The notes: generated by a model from the sequence alone, not told the origin. DNA of 64,000 nt from Acuticoccus mangrovi (GCF_016411865.1 NZ_JAEKJA010000021.1:1-64000); one strand, 5' to 3'; positions 25,137 to 35,401 are shown, counted from the first letter of the stretch. A program made the numbers and translations.

Positions 25137-26813
25137 ATGAACAGCGAGCCTGCCAACCGACGGATCGTGCGCGCCCCGCGCGGAACCACGCTCACCGCCC
25201 GATCCTGGCAAACCGAAGCGCCGCTTCGGATGCTGATGAACAATCTCGATCCGGAGGTGGCGGAGCGGCCGGAAGACCTCGTCGTCTACGGTGGGCGGGG
25301 TCGCGCGGCCCGCAACTGGGAGGCCTTCGACCGCATCGTCGCGACGCTCACCGACATGTCCGACGCCGAGACGCTGCTCGTCCAGTCGGGCAAGCCCGTC
25401 GGCGTGCTCGCGACGCATCCGGACGCGCCGCGCGTCCTCATCGCCAACTCCAACCTCGTCGGCAAATGGGCGACGCAGGAGGTGTTCGACGCGCTGGAGC
25501 GGCAGGGCCTCATGATGTTCGGCCAGATGACCGCCGGCTCGTGGACCTATATCGGCTCGCAGGGGATCATCGGCGGCACCTTCGAGACCTTCGTCGAGGC
25601 CGGGCGGCAGCACTATGGCGGCGACCTCTCCGGGCGCTGGCTCCTGACCGGCGGGCTCGGCGGCATGGGCGGCGCACAACCGCTCGCGGGCGTCATGGCG
25701 GGCTGCTCGGTGCTCGCGGTGGAGATGCGCCCCGCCGCCATCGCCCGGCGCATCGAGAGCGGCTATCTCGACCGCGAGGCGGCCGATCTCGACGAAGCGC
25801 TGCGGCTCATCGACGAGGCGAAGGCGAGCGGCACGGCGATCTCGGTCGGCCTCCTCGGCAACGCCGCCGAGGTCTACGAGGAGATCCTCGCGCGCGGTGA
25901 CCTCCCCGACCTCGTGACCGACCAGACCGCGGCGCACGACCCGCTGCAGGGCTATGTTCCGGCGGGCTGGACGATCGACGAGTGGGAGAGCCGGCGCGAG
26001 CGCGACCCGGCCGGCGTGATCGCGGCGGCGAAGGTCTCGATGGCGCGGCAGGTGCGCGCGATGCTCGCCTTCAAGGCGCGCGGCGTGCCGGTGTTCGACT
26101 ACGGCAACAACATCCGCCAGATGGCGCGCGACGCCGGCGTCGAGGAGGCGTTCGACTTCCCGGGCTTCATCGCGGCCTACGTGCGGCCGCAGTTCTGCCG
26201 CGGGCGCACGCAGTTCCGCTGGATCGCGCTGTCGGGCGAGGCGGAGGACATTCGCGTCTCCTCCGAAGCGCTGAAGGGGGTGGTCTCCGACCCGACCTTC
26301 ACCCGGTGGATCGAGATGGCGAGCGAGCGCATCCGCTTCCAGGGGCTGCCCTCGCGCAGCTACTGGATGGGGCTCGCGGACCGCGTCGCGGCGGGCCTCG
26401 CGCTCAACCGCATGGTGGCGGAGGGGGTGGTGTCGGCGCCGATCGTCGTGACGCGCGACCACATCAGCTCCGGCTCGGTGGCGAGCCCCAACCGCGAGAG
26501 CGAGGGGATGCTCGACGGCTCCGACCCGGTGGCCGACTGGCCGATGCTGAATGCGATGTCGGCCTGCTCCAGCGGCGCCACCTGGGTGTCGCTGCACCAT
26601 GGCGGGGGCACGGGCATCGGCTTTTCCCAGCACGCGGGCTTTGCGTGCGTGGCGGACGGCAGCGATGCGGCGGCGGCGAAGATCGCCCGCGTTCTCGGCA
26701 ACGATTCGTCCGTCGCCGTGTTCCGTCACGCCGACGCCGGCTACCCCGAGGCGGTGGAGACGGCGCGTGCCGAGGGGCTGAGGCGGCCCTACGCCGAGGC
26801 GCTGCGGGGCTGA
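25137..26813 (+). CDS. hutU: Urocanate hydratase
   Basis: A 558-residue NAD+-dependent enzyme converting urocanate to imidazolonepropionate in histidine breakdown. It is full length for the family (about 557). The NAD-binding glycine-rich stretch is [32 protein letters not shown] is conserved, and the C-terminal [15 protein letters not shown] is intact. The start at 25137 has GGAGGG just upstream. Other hut genes (hutH, hutI, hutG) are not in the window; its partners here are a MmgE/PrpD protein and a CoA transferase. Confidence 0.95.
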   Translation: MNSEPANRRIVRAPRGTTLTARSWQTEAPLRMLMNNLDPEVAERPEDLVVYGGRGRAARNWEAFDRIVATLTDMSDAETLLVQSGKPVGVLATHPDAPRVLIANSNLVGKWATQEVFDALERQGLMMFGQMTAGSWTYIGSQGIIGGTFETFVEAGRQHYGGDLSGRWLLTGGLGGMGGAQPLAGVMAGCSVLAVEMRPAAIARRIESGYLDREAADLDEALRLIDEAKASGTAISVGLLGNAAEVYEEILARGDLPDLVTDQTAAHDPLQGYVPAGWTIDEWESRRERDPAGVIAAAKVSMARQVRAMLAFKARGVPVFDYGNNIRQMARDAGVEEAFDFPGFIAAYVRPQFCRGRTQFRWIALSGEAEDIRVSSEALKGVVSDPTFTRWIEMASERIRFQGLPSRSYWMGLADRVAAGLALNRMVAEGVVSAPIVVTRDHISSGSVASPNRESEGMLDGSDPVADWPMLNAMSACSSGATWVSLHHGGGTGIGFSQHAGFACVADGSDAAAAKIARVLGNDSSVAVFRHADAGYPEAVETARAEGLRRPYAEALRG

Positions 26814-26814
26814 G

Positions 26815-28224
26815 ATGGCCGCCGCGCCGCCGCCGGCGATCCTCGCGCGCATCGGCGGCTGGGCGGCCGCGCTCGCGCCGGGCGACATTCCCGAGCCCGT
26901 TCGCCACGTCGCGCGCCGGGCGATCATCGACACCATCGGCGTGATGATCGCCGGGGCGGACACCGCGGTGGGCCGCCTCGCCGCCGTGGAGGCGCGCGCG
27001 ACCTATGCGCCGGGCCCGGCGCGGCTCGCGGCCGGCGGCGCGCTCGCCGGGCCCGGCGCCGCCTTCGCCAACGCCACGGCGGCGCACGCGCTCGACTTCG
27101 ACGACAATTGCTACGCCGGCGTGGTGCACGGCTCGGCGGCGGTGCTTCCCGCCGCGCTCGCCTCGGTGCAGGAGGCCGGCGGCGACGGCGCCGCTCTCCT
27201 CCTCGCCTTCGTCGCGGGGTCGGAGGTCGAATATGCCATCGGCGAGGTTCTCGGCGACGCGATCTACGCCCGCGGCTGGTGGACGTCGGCGCTCTTCGGC
27301 ACGGCCGGCGCGGCGGCGGCGGCGGGGCGGGCGATGGGGCTCGTGCCGGGCGCGATGGCGGCCGCGCTCGGGACGGCGCTCGCCGGTGCGGGCGGCGTCA
27401 AGGCGGCCTTCGGGAGCGATGCCAAGCCGCTGCTCCTCGGTCGCGCCAGCGCCGCGGGCCTCGGCGCGGCGCGGCTTGCCGCGATGGGCGCCTCGGGGCC
27501 CGACGCCGCGCTCGAGGCGGCGGCGGGACTTGCCGCCCTCCTCGGTGTGACGCCCGCGGCGGAGCGGGCGGGCGGCCCGGCCGAGTGCGGCTGGCGCCTC
27601 CTGACACCGGGCCTCGACGTCAAGCGCGTGCCGGTCTGCCTCTCCGCCCACGCGGCGATCGATGCGTTGGAGGACCTATGCCGGGAGACCCGCGTCGCGG
27701 GCGAGGCGATCGCTGCGATCGAGGTCGACGCACCGGCGCTCGTCTGGCGCAATCTCGGCCATCCGCGGCCGCGCACGGCGCGCGAGGCGCAGTTCTCGAT
27801 GCCCTTCGTTCTCGCGATGACGGCGCTCGGGCGGCCGCTGACGGTCGCCGCGCTCGACGAGGCCGTCGCCCCCGACGCCCCGCTCGCGGCGCTGATGGAG
27901 AGGGTGAGCGCGCGCTCCTCGCCGGAGTGGGACGCTCCGGCGCGCCGGGCGGCGGCCCCCGAGGGCGCCGCCCTCAGGGTGCGTCTGCGCGACGGGCGGG
28001 TGCTCGAGGCGGCGCGCGACCGGCCGCGCGGCGGCGCCGACGACCCGCTCTCCGACGCCGAGCTCGATGCGAAATTCCTCACCTGCGTGGCGCCGAGCCT
28101 CGGTGTGGACGCCGCGGCGGCGCTTCTCGCCCGGCTCCGGCGCCTCGAGGCGATCGCCGACCTTTCGGATCTTCCCCGACCCGCCGCGGCCGCGTCCGCC
28201 GCCCCCAAGGAGACGAGCTCATGA
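26815..28224 (+). CDS. MmgE/PrpD family protein
   Basis: A 469-residue cytoplasmic protein of the 2-methylcitrate dehydratase-like family. Conserved features are the N-terminal ARRAIIDTIGVMIAG, FANATAAHALDFDDN, and a middle KAAFGSDAKPLLLGRASAAG. Many members have no known substrate, so a methylcitrate role is not assumed. It starts one base after the hutU stop and overlaps the following CoA-transferase gene (ATGA), so the three form one operon. Confidence 0.9.
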   Translation: MAAAPPPAILARIGGWAAALAPGDIPEPVRHVARRAIIDTIGVMIAGADTAVGRLAAVEARATYAPGPARLAAGGALAGPGAAFANATAAHALDFDDNCYAGVVHGSAAVLPAALASVQEAGGDGAALLLAFVAGSEVEYAIGEVLGDAIYARGWWTSALFGTAGAAAAAGRAMGLVPGAMAAALGTALAGAGGVKAAFGSDAKPLLLGRASAAGLGAARLAAMGASGPDAALEAAAGLAALLGVTPAAERAGGPAECGWRLLTPGLDVKRVPVCLSAHAAIDALEDLCRETRVAGEAIAAIEVDAPALVWRNLGHPRPRTAREAQFSMPFVLAMTALGRPLTVAALDEAVAPDAPLAALMERVSARSSPEWDAPARRAAAPEGAALRVRLRDGRVLEAARDRPRGGADDPLSDAELDAKFLTCVAPSLGVDAAAALLARLRRLEAIADLSDLPRPAAAASAAPKETSS

Positions 28225-29387
28225 CCGACCTGCCGCCGCCCCTCGACGGGGTTCGCGTCCTCGACTTCTCGCGCGTGCTCGCGGGGCCCTTCTGCACGGC
28301 GCTGCTCGCCGACGCGGGGGCGGACGTCGTGAAGGTCGAGGCGCCGGCGGGCGACGATGCGCGCCACTTCGAGCCGCGGACGGGTGAGGAGAGCGGCTAC
28401 TTCCTGCTCATCAACCGCAACAAGCGGTCCGTGGTGCTCGACCTCAAGAGCGAGGAGGGGCGGGCGGTGGCGCACGCCCTCGCGCGGCGGGCCGACATCG
28501 TGGTGGAGAACTTCAAGCCCGGCGTCGCCGCGCGGCTCGGCATCGACTACGCGAGCCTCGCGGCGCAGAACCCGCGCCTCGTCTACGCCTCCATTTCGGG
28601 CTTCGGGCAGACCGGGCCGCTCACCGACCGGCCGGCCTACGACATCATCGCCCAGGCGATGAGCGGGCTGATGAGCGTCAACGGCAGCCGCGACGGGCCG
28701 CCGACCCGCGTCGGGGAATCGATGGGCGACCTCATCTCCGGGCTCCACGCGACGTGGGCGATCCTCGCCGCGCTCAACGGGGCACGGCGTGACGGGCGTG
28801 GCCAGCATCTCGACGTGGCGATGGTCGATTCCTTGTTTGCCACCATGCTGACGGTGCTGGCGCAGCACCTCTTCACCGGCAGGGTGCCGCAGCGGGAGGG
28901 GAACGCCCATCCGCTGTCGGCGCCGCTCGACGCGTTCCAGGCGGCCGACGGGATGCTGATCATCGCGGTTGCCAACGACACGCTCTTCGCCCGCCTCGCG
29001 AGCGCGATCGGCAAGCCGGGTCTCGCCGCCGATCCGCGCTTTGCGACGGACGCGGTGCGCAAGGCCAACGAGGGGGCGCTGAAGGGGGAGATCGAGGCGT
29101 GGACGGGCGCGCGTACGGCGGTGGACGCCGTCGCGGCACTGAGCGCGGTGGGGGTGCCGGCCTCGCCGATCCTCGCGATCGACGAGGTGGTGGCGAGCGC
29201 TCACGCGAAGGCTCGCGGTCTCGTCTCGAGCGCGCTCCACGACGCCCTCGGGGAGATCCCCGTGGTGCGCCAGCCGGTGCATTTCCTCGGCTCCGGGCCG
29301 CTTCCCTGCCGCGCCGCCCCCACCCTCGGCGCCGACACCCGGGACGTGCTGGCGGAGATCGGTTGGCCAAGCGCCGCGGCGGAGTGA
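28221..29387 (+). CDS. CaiB/BaiF family (class III) CoA transferase
   Basis: A 388-residue CoA transferase. The N-terminus LDGVRVLDFSRVLAGPFC and the segment DVVKVEAPAGDDAR are hallmarks, and the catalytic aspartate lies in the region of VGESMGDLISGLHA. It would move CoA between carboxylic acids. The ribosome site AAGGAG precedes 28221. As the last gene of the hutU-mmgE operon it may activate an organic acid for beta-oxidation; the acid is unknown. Confidence 0.92.
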   Translation: MTDLPPPLDGVRVLDFSRVLAGPFCTALLADAGADVVKVEAPAGDDARHFEPRTGEESGYFLLINRNKRSVVLDLKSEEGRAVAHALARRADIVVENFKPGVAARLGIDYASLAAQNPRLVYASISGFGQTGPLTDRPAYDIIAQAMSGLMSVNGSRDGPPTRVGESMGDLISGLHATWAILAALNGARRDGRGQHLDVAMVDSLFATMLTVLAQHLFTGRVPQREGNAHPLSAPLDAFQAADGMLIIAVANDTLFARLASAIGKPGLAADPRFATDAVRKANEGALKGEIEAWTGARTAVDAVAALSAVGVPASPILAIDEVVASAHAKARGLVSSALHDALGEIPVVRQPVHFLGSGPLPCRAAPTLGADTRDVLAEIGWPSAAAE

Positions 29388-29800
29388 GGCTGTGGCCCGG
29401 ATGTCGAGCGATGTGTGTTGACCCATTCCCGCCTTTCACGCCAGGGTTAAGCGACCCCCTAAGCGGAAGTTCATGGATGGCTGATGGCCATCACTTGCGC
29501 CAGATTAAGCCGCCAGGAAGATGCCCCGGCCGTTTCAGTAGTCTGTGTCCAGACCCTTTAGCGGCGATCGCACGCTGCTCGGCGGGCATGTCCACGCAAG
29601 TCTGATCGGATCCGCAATCGATGCGCCTTAATTGATATACTTCAAGGTCCGCCGGTCTTGTCAGGATCTAGCTTTGACAAACTGACAAACGCAATTGACG
29701 TCGTGGGGCAGTGCAATTATTGTTGCATCGCTGGCTCGTGTTGATCGCCCAGGGTGGGTGCGTCGTTGTAGCGGTCAGCGGAAAAATGGAAGGTGATACC
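29388..29800. promoter_or_regulatory. Intergenic region with candidate promoter for the AIPR-like gene
   Basis: No gene is seen. A plausible sigma-70-type pair for the downstream gene is TTGACG (29695-29700) and TATTGT (29718-29723), 17 bp apart. Just upstream, TTGACAAACTGACAAACG contains a short direct repeat that could bind a regulator. Composition becomes less GC-rich from about 29440, marking the left edge of probably acquired DNA. Confidence 0.35.
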
Positions 29801-30958
29801 ATGACCGCTCCAGCGAGCGACGTATACACGTTCGGCTTTCACAAGTGCCGAAACATCTCCTCCCCCGATGATGAAGCTGCCAACCGACGAGTGTATTCCG
29901 GATCGGCGCCAGCTCGGTCGGTAATCGGACTCGATGATAACGAGAATGTCCGAGAGTACTTGGTTGACGCCAAGGGGAAGCAGAAAAAGTCCCCTACACT
30001 TGTGCATCAGGCGATGCGTAAGAGCCTTAGAGAGACCCCGGACACTTTTGGTGTACTCAACAGCGGAACTGTCATCGTCGCACGCCAAGCCGAAGTCGAC
30101 GATAAAAACCGCAAGATTTATTTAACTCGCGCTAGTATAATTAATGGATCGCAGACCCGCGGAGAGTTGAAGCGCTACTTTGACCAAAAAACAGCCGATG
30201 ATGTCGCGGAACCAAGTATTAAATTTGAGATTATCGTCACAACAGACGACGATTTGATAGCCGAGATCTCGATCTCTAGAAACTTTCAAAATGACGTTAA
30301 GCCGATCTCGATTGCCGGGAGGCGTGGTCAACTTGATGAGCTTGAAAAGAGCATTCAACTTGTTGATCCGTCTGGGAAGCTGCGCAAAAGCGAGAGTGAC
30401 TTGCTAGCGGACGACAACTTCGTCGATACCGAGAAGGTCATACAAGCCACATTCGCATTGCTCCCCGACGACCTCTTGCCGCCGGAGGGAATGGTCATTG
30501 ACCTCACCAGTAAGGTATTTGCCTACAGCCAGAAGACACGTTGCCTGAAAGTTTTTCAGAAGCTGGCCGATGAGTCTGATTCGGACATGTATAAGGCCTT
30601 TCTTGGCATCGCTCCACTTGCGTGGTCGCTGTACAAAAAGTGGAAGGTCCATCAAGGTTTCATTGGCACCGGAATCCGTTCAATCGAACGTGCGAACGGT
30701 CAGGTGGTGGAAGTTCCGGATGGCATCATTTTTCCCATAATCGCCGCTCACTCTGTCTTCGTATATAAGGCCGAGGCCGGTTGGCAGTTAGGCAAGCCCG
30801 ATCAGCTTAGCGATGAAGAGATTATTGGAGTCGCAAAGCAAGCATACATGGAAATAGCAGGTCACAACCCCCAGACCATGGGGAAGAACAAGGCGTGCTA
30901 CACGTCATTGATGCAAATTACGTCGATCTACGCTAAGCTTCTGAAGAGTATGGCATAA
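29801..30958 (+). CDS. AIPR-like (abortive infection phage resistance) protein
   Basis: A 385-residue protein. Residues about 88-115 read LNSGTVIVAR, then after a variable stretch SIINGSQTRGEL, matching the paired NNG(I/T) and (I/V)NGxQT motifs of the AIPR family. That family is linked to abortive phage infection and often accompanies restriction genes. The start at 29801 has GGAAGG seven bases upstream. Lower GC and isolation from any operon suggest acquisition. No restriction, methylase or toxin gene is adjacent, so it is either a solo defence gene or a remnant. The family call rests on the motif only. Confidence 0.6.
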   Translation: MTAPASDVYTFGFHKCRNISSPDDEAANRRVYSGSAPARSVIGLDDNENVREYLVDAKGKQKKSPTLVHQAMRKSLRETPDTFGVLNSGTVIVARQAEVDDKNRKIYLTRASIINGSQTRGELKRYFDQKTADDVAEPSIKFEIIVTTDDDLIAEISISRNFQNDVKPISIAGRRGQLDELEKSIQLVDPSGKLRKSESDLLADDNFVDTEKVIQATFALLPDDLLPPEGMVIDLTSKVFAYSQKTRCLKVFQKLADESDSDMYKAFLGIAPLAWSLYKKWKVHQGFIGTGIRSIERANGQVVEVPDGIIFPIIAAHSVFVYKAEAGWQLGKPDQLSDEEIIGVAKQAYMEIAGHNPQTMGKNKACYTSLMQITSIYAKLLKSMA

Positions 30959-31204
30959 CCATTTGTTTTCTCGAGACGAAACGTCCTTGGCTGGATCACG
31001 TCCTGCCAGGGACGGAGGTACATTTGGGCAGCGTCGTAGCGGCGCCCACCTATGAGCTGCCGGACGACTGCATTCAACCGCTTGCTCCGACGCGGCGAGC
31101 GTCCGGAATTGGCACATTGGCGACACCACCATGCGGTGATGCGCCGTGGCGCCGTCCCTCCCCGCGGGGGCATCACCCGCCGCCAGCGGCGCGTCGCCGC
31201 CGCC

Positions 31205-32035
31205 TCAGATCTTCGCGTTCTCGAACTGGGCGGTGCGCCACTTGACGGCGGCGCCGAGGCCTTCGGCCTTGACGATCTCGCGGAACTTTGCGCCCGCCTC
31301 GGTCTGGGCCGCGTAGAGCGGGGCGACGACGTCGAGGCCGACGTGCATCGCGTCGCGGAAGCCGGCCCGGTCGGCGCCGCGCACCAGGGCGAGCTTCGTC
31401 GTCGTCAGCGCCTCGGCGTCGACGAGGGCGAGGCGGTGGGCGTATTTGAGGGTCTTCTCCTCGAGCTCGGCGAGCGGCACGACGCGGTTCACCATGCCGA
31501 GGCGCAGCGCCTCCTCCGCGTCGATCATGTCGCCGAAATAAAGGAGCTCGCGGGCGCGCTTGAAGCCGACGATCCAGGGCATCACCAGCGCGGGCCCGGA
31601 GTTCGCGAAGCGGATCTCCGGCTCGCCGAACTTCGCGTTGTCGGCCGCGATGGTGAGGTCGCAGAACATCGCGAGCTCGCAGCCGCCGCCGATCGCGTGG
31701 CCTTGCACCGAGGCGATCACCGGCTTGCGCATGTACCAGGGGATCATCTCGAACTCGAGCTGCGGGGTGAGGTGCTTGTGATACTGCAAGGGATCGCTGC
31801 GCCAGGCGTCCTTCACCGGATCGCGCGGGCCGCCGATGTCGTAGCCGGCGCAGAAGCTGCGGCCCGCGGCGCGCAGGATCACGACGCGCGTGGCGGGATC
31901 CTCGTCGGCGCGCACCAGGGCGTCGGTGAGGTCGGTCCGCAGCTCCTTGCTGAGGGCGTTGAGCTTCTCGGGCCGGTTCATCGTGACGATCGAGACGTTG
32001 CCGTCGACGGCGTAGTTGGCGAGACCTTCAGACAC
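31205..32035 (-). CDS. Enoyl-CoA hydratase/isomerase family protein, GTG start
   Basis: A 276-residue crotonase-fold enzyme. The oxyanion-hole segments are SFCAGYDIGG and QGHAIGGGCELAM; the region KFGEPEIRFANSG carries the second catalytic position as a glutamate-containing motif. The GTG at 32035 has AAGGAA seven bases upstream and gives the standard N-terminus. It follows the acyl-CoA ligase gene by 32 bases at the end of the transporter operon, suggesting that an imported acid is activated to a CoA ester and hydrated. Exact substrate unknown. Confidence 0.92.
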   Translation of the reverse strand: MSEGLANYAVDGNVSIVTMNRPEKLNALSKELRTDLTDALVRADEDPATRVVILRAAGRSFCAGYDIGGPRDPVKDAWRSDPLQYHKHLTPQLEFEMIPWYMRKPVIASVQGHAIGGGCELAMFCDLTIAADNAKFGEPEIRFANSGPALVMPWIVGFKRARELLYFGDMIDAEEALRLGMVNRVVPLAELEEKTLKYAHRLALVDAEALTTTKLALVRGADRAGFRDAMHVGLDVVAPLYAAQTEAGAKFREIVKAEGLGAAVKWRTAQFENAKI

Positions 32036-32067
32036 GTCGCATTCCTTTCGACAGTTCGGGCGCGGGG

Positions 32068-34182
32068 TCAGCCCGCCGCCGCGCCGGCGGCCCGTTCCAC
32101 CACGAGATCGACGCCGACGACGCCGTGGCCGCGCTCCAGCACCATGAGGGGGTTGATCTCGACGGCGGCGATGTCGGCGCCCATCCCGGCCGTCAGCTCG
32201 GAGAAGCGGGCGATGGCGGCGGCAGCGGCCGCGACGTCGGACGGCGGCGCGCCGCGCACCCCGGCGAGGAGGCGCCCGGCCGTGGTCTCGGCGAGCATCT
32301 CGTGCGCGCTCGCCTCGTCGACGGGGCCGATGCGCACGCTGACGTCGTTCAAGAGCTCCACGAGCACGCCGCCGACGCCGACGATGATCGTGACGCCGAA
32401 TTCGCCGGCATGGCGCGCGCCGACATAGAGCTGCACCGCCTTGCCGGTCATCGGCTGGACGACGATCTCGCCGGCGTCCGACGCGCCCGCGTATCGCGAC
32501 AGGGTGGCGGCGGTCTCGCGGTAGGCGCGGCTGAGGGCGTCCGCGTCGGCGAGGGCGAGGTGGACGAGGCCGTGCTCGCTCTTGTGGGGCATCGCGGCGA
32601 GGAGACCCTTGAGCACCACCGGGTAGCCGAGCTCGTCGGCGATGGCGAGGGCGGCGGCCTCGGAGGCGGCGACGCGGGTCGGCGCCATCGGCACGCCCGC
32701 CTCGCCGAGGAGGGCGTAGCGCTCCGCTTCGCCCGCCTCGAGGAGGTTCGGCGCCGAGGCGGCGGCCGGCGAGCGGGCGAGCGCGGGGGCGGGGCGGCGC
32801 CGGCTCCACGGCGACAGGGCGCCGAGCGCGGTGCGCATGCCGGCGAGGTAGGGCAGGCCCGCCTCGTCGAGCAGCGCCTTCACCTTGGGGTTGGGGCCGC
32901 AGGGGGCGGTGTTGTTGGCGAGCACCAGGCGGGTGCCCTCGGGCACCTTGCCGGCGCGCAGGAACGCGCCGTAGGTCGCCGCGATGTCGATCGCGGTGCG
33001 CCCGCCGTTGGGGTCGGTTCCGGGCGCGTCGACGGCGGCGAGGATGGTGCCGACGCCGGGCTCCGTCATCAGCGTCTCGAGGAGGGTGCCGAACAGCGAG
33101 CCGTCCCAGCCGAGGCCGTAGGCGTCGACCGGGTTGTCGCGCGCCGTCGCGGGGTAGAGGTCGCGCACCTGCGCCTTCGCCGCCGGCGAGAGCGGCGGCA
33201 GCGCGAGCCCCGCCGCCTCGGCGAGGTCGGCGAGGAGGGCGCCCTCGCCGCCGGAGACCGTGACCGCCGCGACGCCGGGCGCCGCCGGCGGCTCCGGGTG
33301 CGCCGCGCACAGGATGGCGAGCTCCATCAGCTCGTCCATGTCGGCGGCGCGCATGATGCCGAGGTGGGCGAAGAAGGCCTCGTAGGTCGCGTCCTCGCCG
33401 GCGAGGGCGCCGCTGTGGGAGGCGACCATCGCGCCGCCCTGCGCCGAGCGGCCGGCCTTCAGGACGATGACCGGCTTGCCGCGCTCGGCCGCCCGCAGCG
33501 CCGCGGCGGCGAAGCGGCGCGGGTCGCGGATCGTCTCGATATAGAGCGCGATCACCCCGGCGTTGTCGTCGTCGACGAGGGCGTCGACATAGTCGGCGAG
33601 GGTGGAGACCGCCTCGTTGCCGACGGTGATGATGTGGGAGAAGCCGCCGCGCGGCTCCGTGCTCAGCGCGATGGCGACCGAGCCGCTCTGGGAGACGAGT
33701 GCGATGGGCCCGCGCGCGGGGCGCAGCGGCGATCGCCCGGTCCACAGGATGACGTTCCCCGCGACGTTGGCGAGCCCCATGTTGTTGGGGCCGCACAGCA
33801 CCATGCCGGCTTCGCGCGCGATGGCCGCGAGCCGGTCCTGGCGCGCGAGCCCCTCCGCGCCCGCGTCGGAAAAGCCGCTGGCGTTGACGATCGCCGCCTT
33901 GACGCCGGTGTCGGCGGCATCGCGCAGCACCGCCTCGACGTTGGCGGCGGCGACGGCGATGAAGACCGCGTCGGGCGGGGCGGGAAGCGCCGCAAGGGAG
34001 GGGTGGCAGGGCGCGCCGTTCAGCTCGGCATATTTCGGGTTGATCTGGTGGATCTCGCCCGGAAAGCCGCCGTCGCGCAGTCCGCGGAAGACGCGGTTGC
34101 CCGCCGAGTCGCGGGTGGAGACCCCCACCACCGCGACCGAGCGGGGGGAGAGGAGGGCGTGCATGCTGGCGTGTCGGGTCAT
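32068..34182 (-). CDS. ADP-forming acetate/acyl-CoA ligase family protein
   Basis: A 704-residue fused alpha-beta NDP-forming acyl-CoA synthetase. A CoA-binding Rossmann domain begins near residue 10 (SPRSVAVVGVSTRDSAGNRVFRGLRDGG). A succinyl-CoA-ligase-like domain follows (PIALVSQSGSVAIALS). A C-terminal ATP-grasp domain covers about residues 480-700 (LGYPVVLKGLLAAMPHKSEHG, GVTIIVGVGGVLVELLNDVSVR). It couples acyl-CoA formation to ATP hydrolysis to ADP. It lies between a polyamine-type ABC transporter and an enoyl-CoA hydratase in one orientation. Confidence 0.92.
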   Translation of the reverse strand: MTRHASMHALLSPRSVAVVGVSTRDSAGNRVFRGLRDGGFPGEIHQINPKYAELNGAPCHPSLAALPAPPDAVFIAVAAANVEAVLRDAADTGVKAAIVNASGFSDAGAEGLARQDRLAAIAREAGMVLCGPNNMGLANVAGNVILWTGRSPLRPARGPIALVSQSGSVAIALSTEPRGGFSHIITVGNEAVSTLADYVDALVDDDNAGVIALYIETIRDPRRFAAAALRAAERGKPVIVLKAGRSAQGGAMVASHSGALAGEDATYEAFFAHLGIMRAADMDELMELAILCAAHPEPPAAPGVAAVTVSGGEGALLADLAEAAGLALPPLSPAAKAQVRDLYPATARDNPVDAYGLGWDGSLFGTLLETLMTEPGVGTILAAVDAPGTDPNGGRTAIDIAATYGAFLRAGKVPEGTRLVLANNTAPCGPNPKVKALLDEAGLPYLAGMRTALGALSPWSRRRPAPALARSPAAASAPNLLEAGEAERYALLGEAGVPMAPTRVAASEAAALAIADELGYPVVLKGLLAAMPHKSEHGLVHLALADADALSRAYRETAATLSRYAGASDAGEIVVQPMTGKAVQLYVGARHAGEFGVTIIVGVGGVLVELLNDVSVRIGPVDEASAHEMLAETTAGRLLAGVRGAPPSDVAAAAAAIARFSELTAGMGADIAAVEINPLMVLERGHGVVGVDLVVERAAGAAAG

Positions 34183-34249
34183 CGTCTCTGCCGGGTGGGG
34201 TGGTCCACGGGAGCACCGCCCCCGTGGATCCGAAGCGTTGATCGGGCGG

Positions 34250-35401
34250 TCAGGACTGGAGCCAGGCCTCGAAGCGCTCGAAGATCTCGGCCTGATGCTC
34301 CGACCACCATTGGTAGTTGATCGGGAAGGCCAGCTTGGAGTTGTCCGGATAGGACGGCAGGAACGGACCGATGCTGTCGTCGAGATAGTCGTAGGCCTTG
34401 AGGTTCGTCGGGCCGTAGTAGGTGGCGCGGGCGAACACGGCCTGCGGCTCGGCGCGGCCGACGATGTCGAGGAGCTGCATGGCGCCCTCGGGGTTCGGGC
34501 TGTTGCGCAGCGCGAACCACAGCTCGTAGTCGGAGTTGTAGGTCGCCTGGTTCCAGACGATGCCGAAGTTCGCCCCGTTGTCCTTGATCGACTGGACGGC
34601 GCGGCCGCTCCATATGACGCAGAGGTCGACCTCGTTGTCCTGGATGAGCTGCTGGGTCTCCGAGCCCGAGTTCCACCAGAAGTTCACGTGCGGCTTGATC
34701 TCGTCGAGCTTGGCGAAGGCGCGGTCGAGGTCGAGCGGGTACATCTTCTCGGGGTCGAGCGGCATGCCGTCGGCGATCAGCGCCGCCTCGAGGGTGGAGT
34801 AGGGGCGGCGGAACATGGCGCGCCGGCCGGGGAACTTCTCGACGTCCCAGAAGTCCGCCCAGCTCTTGGGGTGATCGTCGCCGGGCCACTTCGCCTTGCT
34901 GTAGACCATGAGGGTCGACAGCGTGATCGAGGAGATGGCGTTCGGATACTTGAGCTGGTTCGGCGTGAGCGCGCTCTTGTCGATGACGTTCCAGTCCATC
35001 TCGGCGTTGAGGCCGAGCTTGAGCATGCGCATGCTCTCGAGCGCGCCGGCCTCCATCACGTCGATCTGCTGGCGCTTGGCCTGGTCCATCGCGATGACGC
35101 GGGCGAACTGCATCGGCGTGACGTAGTTGTAGCTCTCGCCGGTCTTCTCGCTCCAGGGGTCGAGATAGGCCTTCTGCATGGCGTCCTGCCACGAGCCGCC
35201 GTAGCCCATGGTGGTGATCGGCCCGGATGCGCGCGCGGTGCTCATCGCCATGGAGTGGACGCCGGCGACGAGCGGGGTCGCGACGGCCGCCTTGCCGAGG
35301 ACCTTCAGGAAGCCGCGGCGGTCCATCCCTCGCGTCTCGTGCAGCACGTTGCGCAGAATATCGAGCGAGCGCTCGACCTCGTCCTTGTCCCTATAGGTCA
35401 T
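34250..35401 (-). CDS. ABC transporter substrate-binding protein (PotD/PotF-like), Tat-type signal
   Basis: A 383-residue periplasmic protein. A 25-residue N-terminal extension precedes a twin-arginine signal (RRGFLK, residues 28-33, then a hydrophobic core with cleavage near residue 58). The mature part begins ITTMGYGGSWQDAMQKAYLDPW, typical of spermidine/putrescine-type binding proteins. AAGGAGG upstream strongly supports 35401. It is the fourth gene of the operon, after the ATPase and both permeases. The ligand is unknown and may be a carboxylic acid rather than a polyamine, given the neighbouring acyl-CoA enzymes. Confidence 0.92.
   Translation of the reverse strand: MTYRDKDEVERSLDILRNVLHETRGMDRRGFLKVLGKAAVATPLVAGVHSMAMSTARASGPITTMGYGGSWQDAMQKAYLDPWSEKTGESYNYVTPMQFARVIAMDQAKRQQIDVMEAGALESMRMLKLGLNAEMDWNVIDKSALTPNQLKYPNAISSITLSTLMVYSKAKWPGDDHPKSWADFWDVEKFPGRRAMFRRPYSTLEAALIADGMPLDPEKMYPLDLDRAFAKLDEIKPHVNFWWNSGSETQQLIQDNEVDLCVIWSGRAVQSIKDNGANFGIVWNQATYNSDYELWFALRNSPNPEGAMQLLDIVGRAEPQAVFARATYYGPTNLKAYDYLDDSIGPFLPSYPDNSKLAFPINYQWWSEHQAEIFERFEAWLQS

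Noticed and set aside
30959-31204. Possible gene fragment on the minus strand (frame containing RQLIGGRRYDAAQMYLRP)
   Set aside because: Reads like protein, but is short, has no recognisable family, and could not be linked to an insertion sequence.
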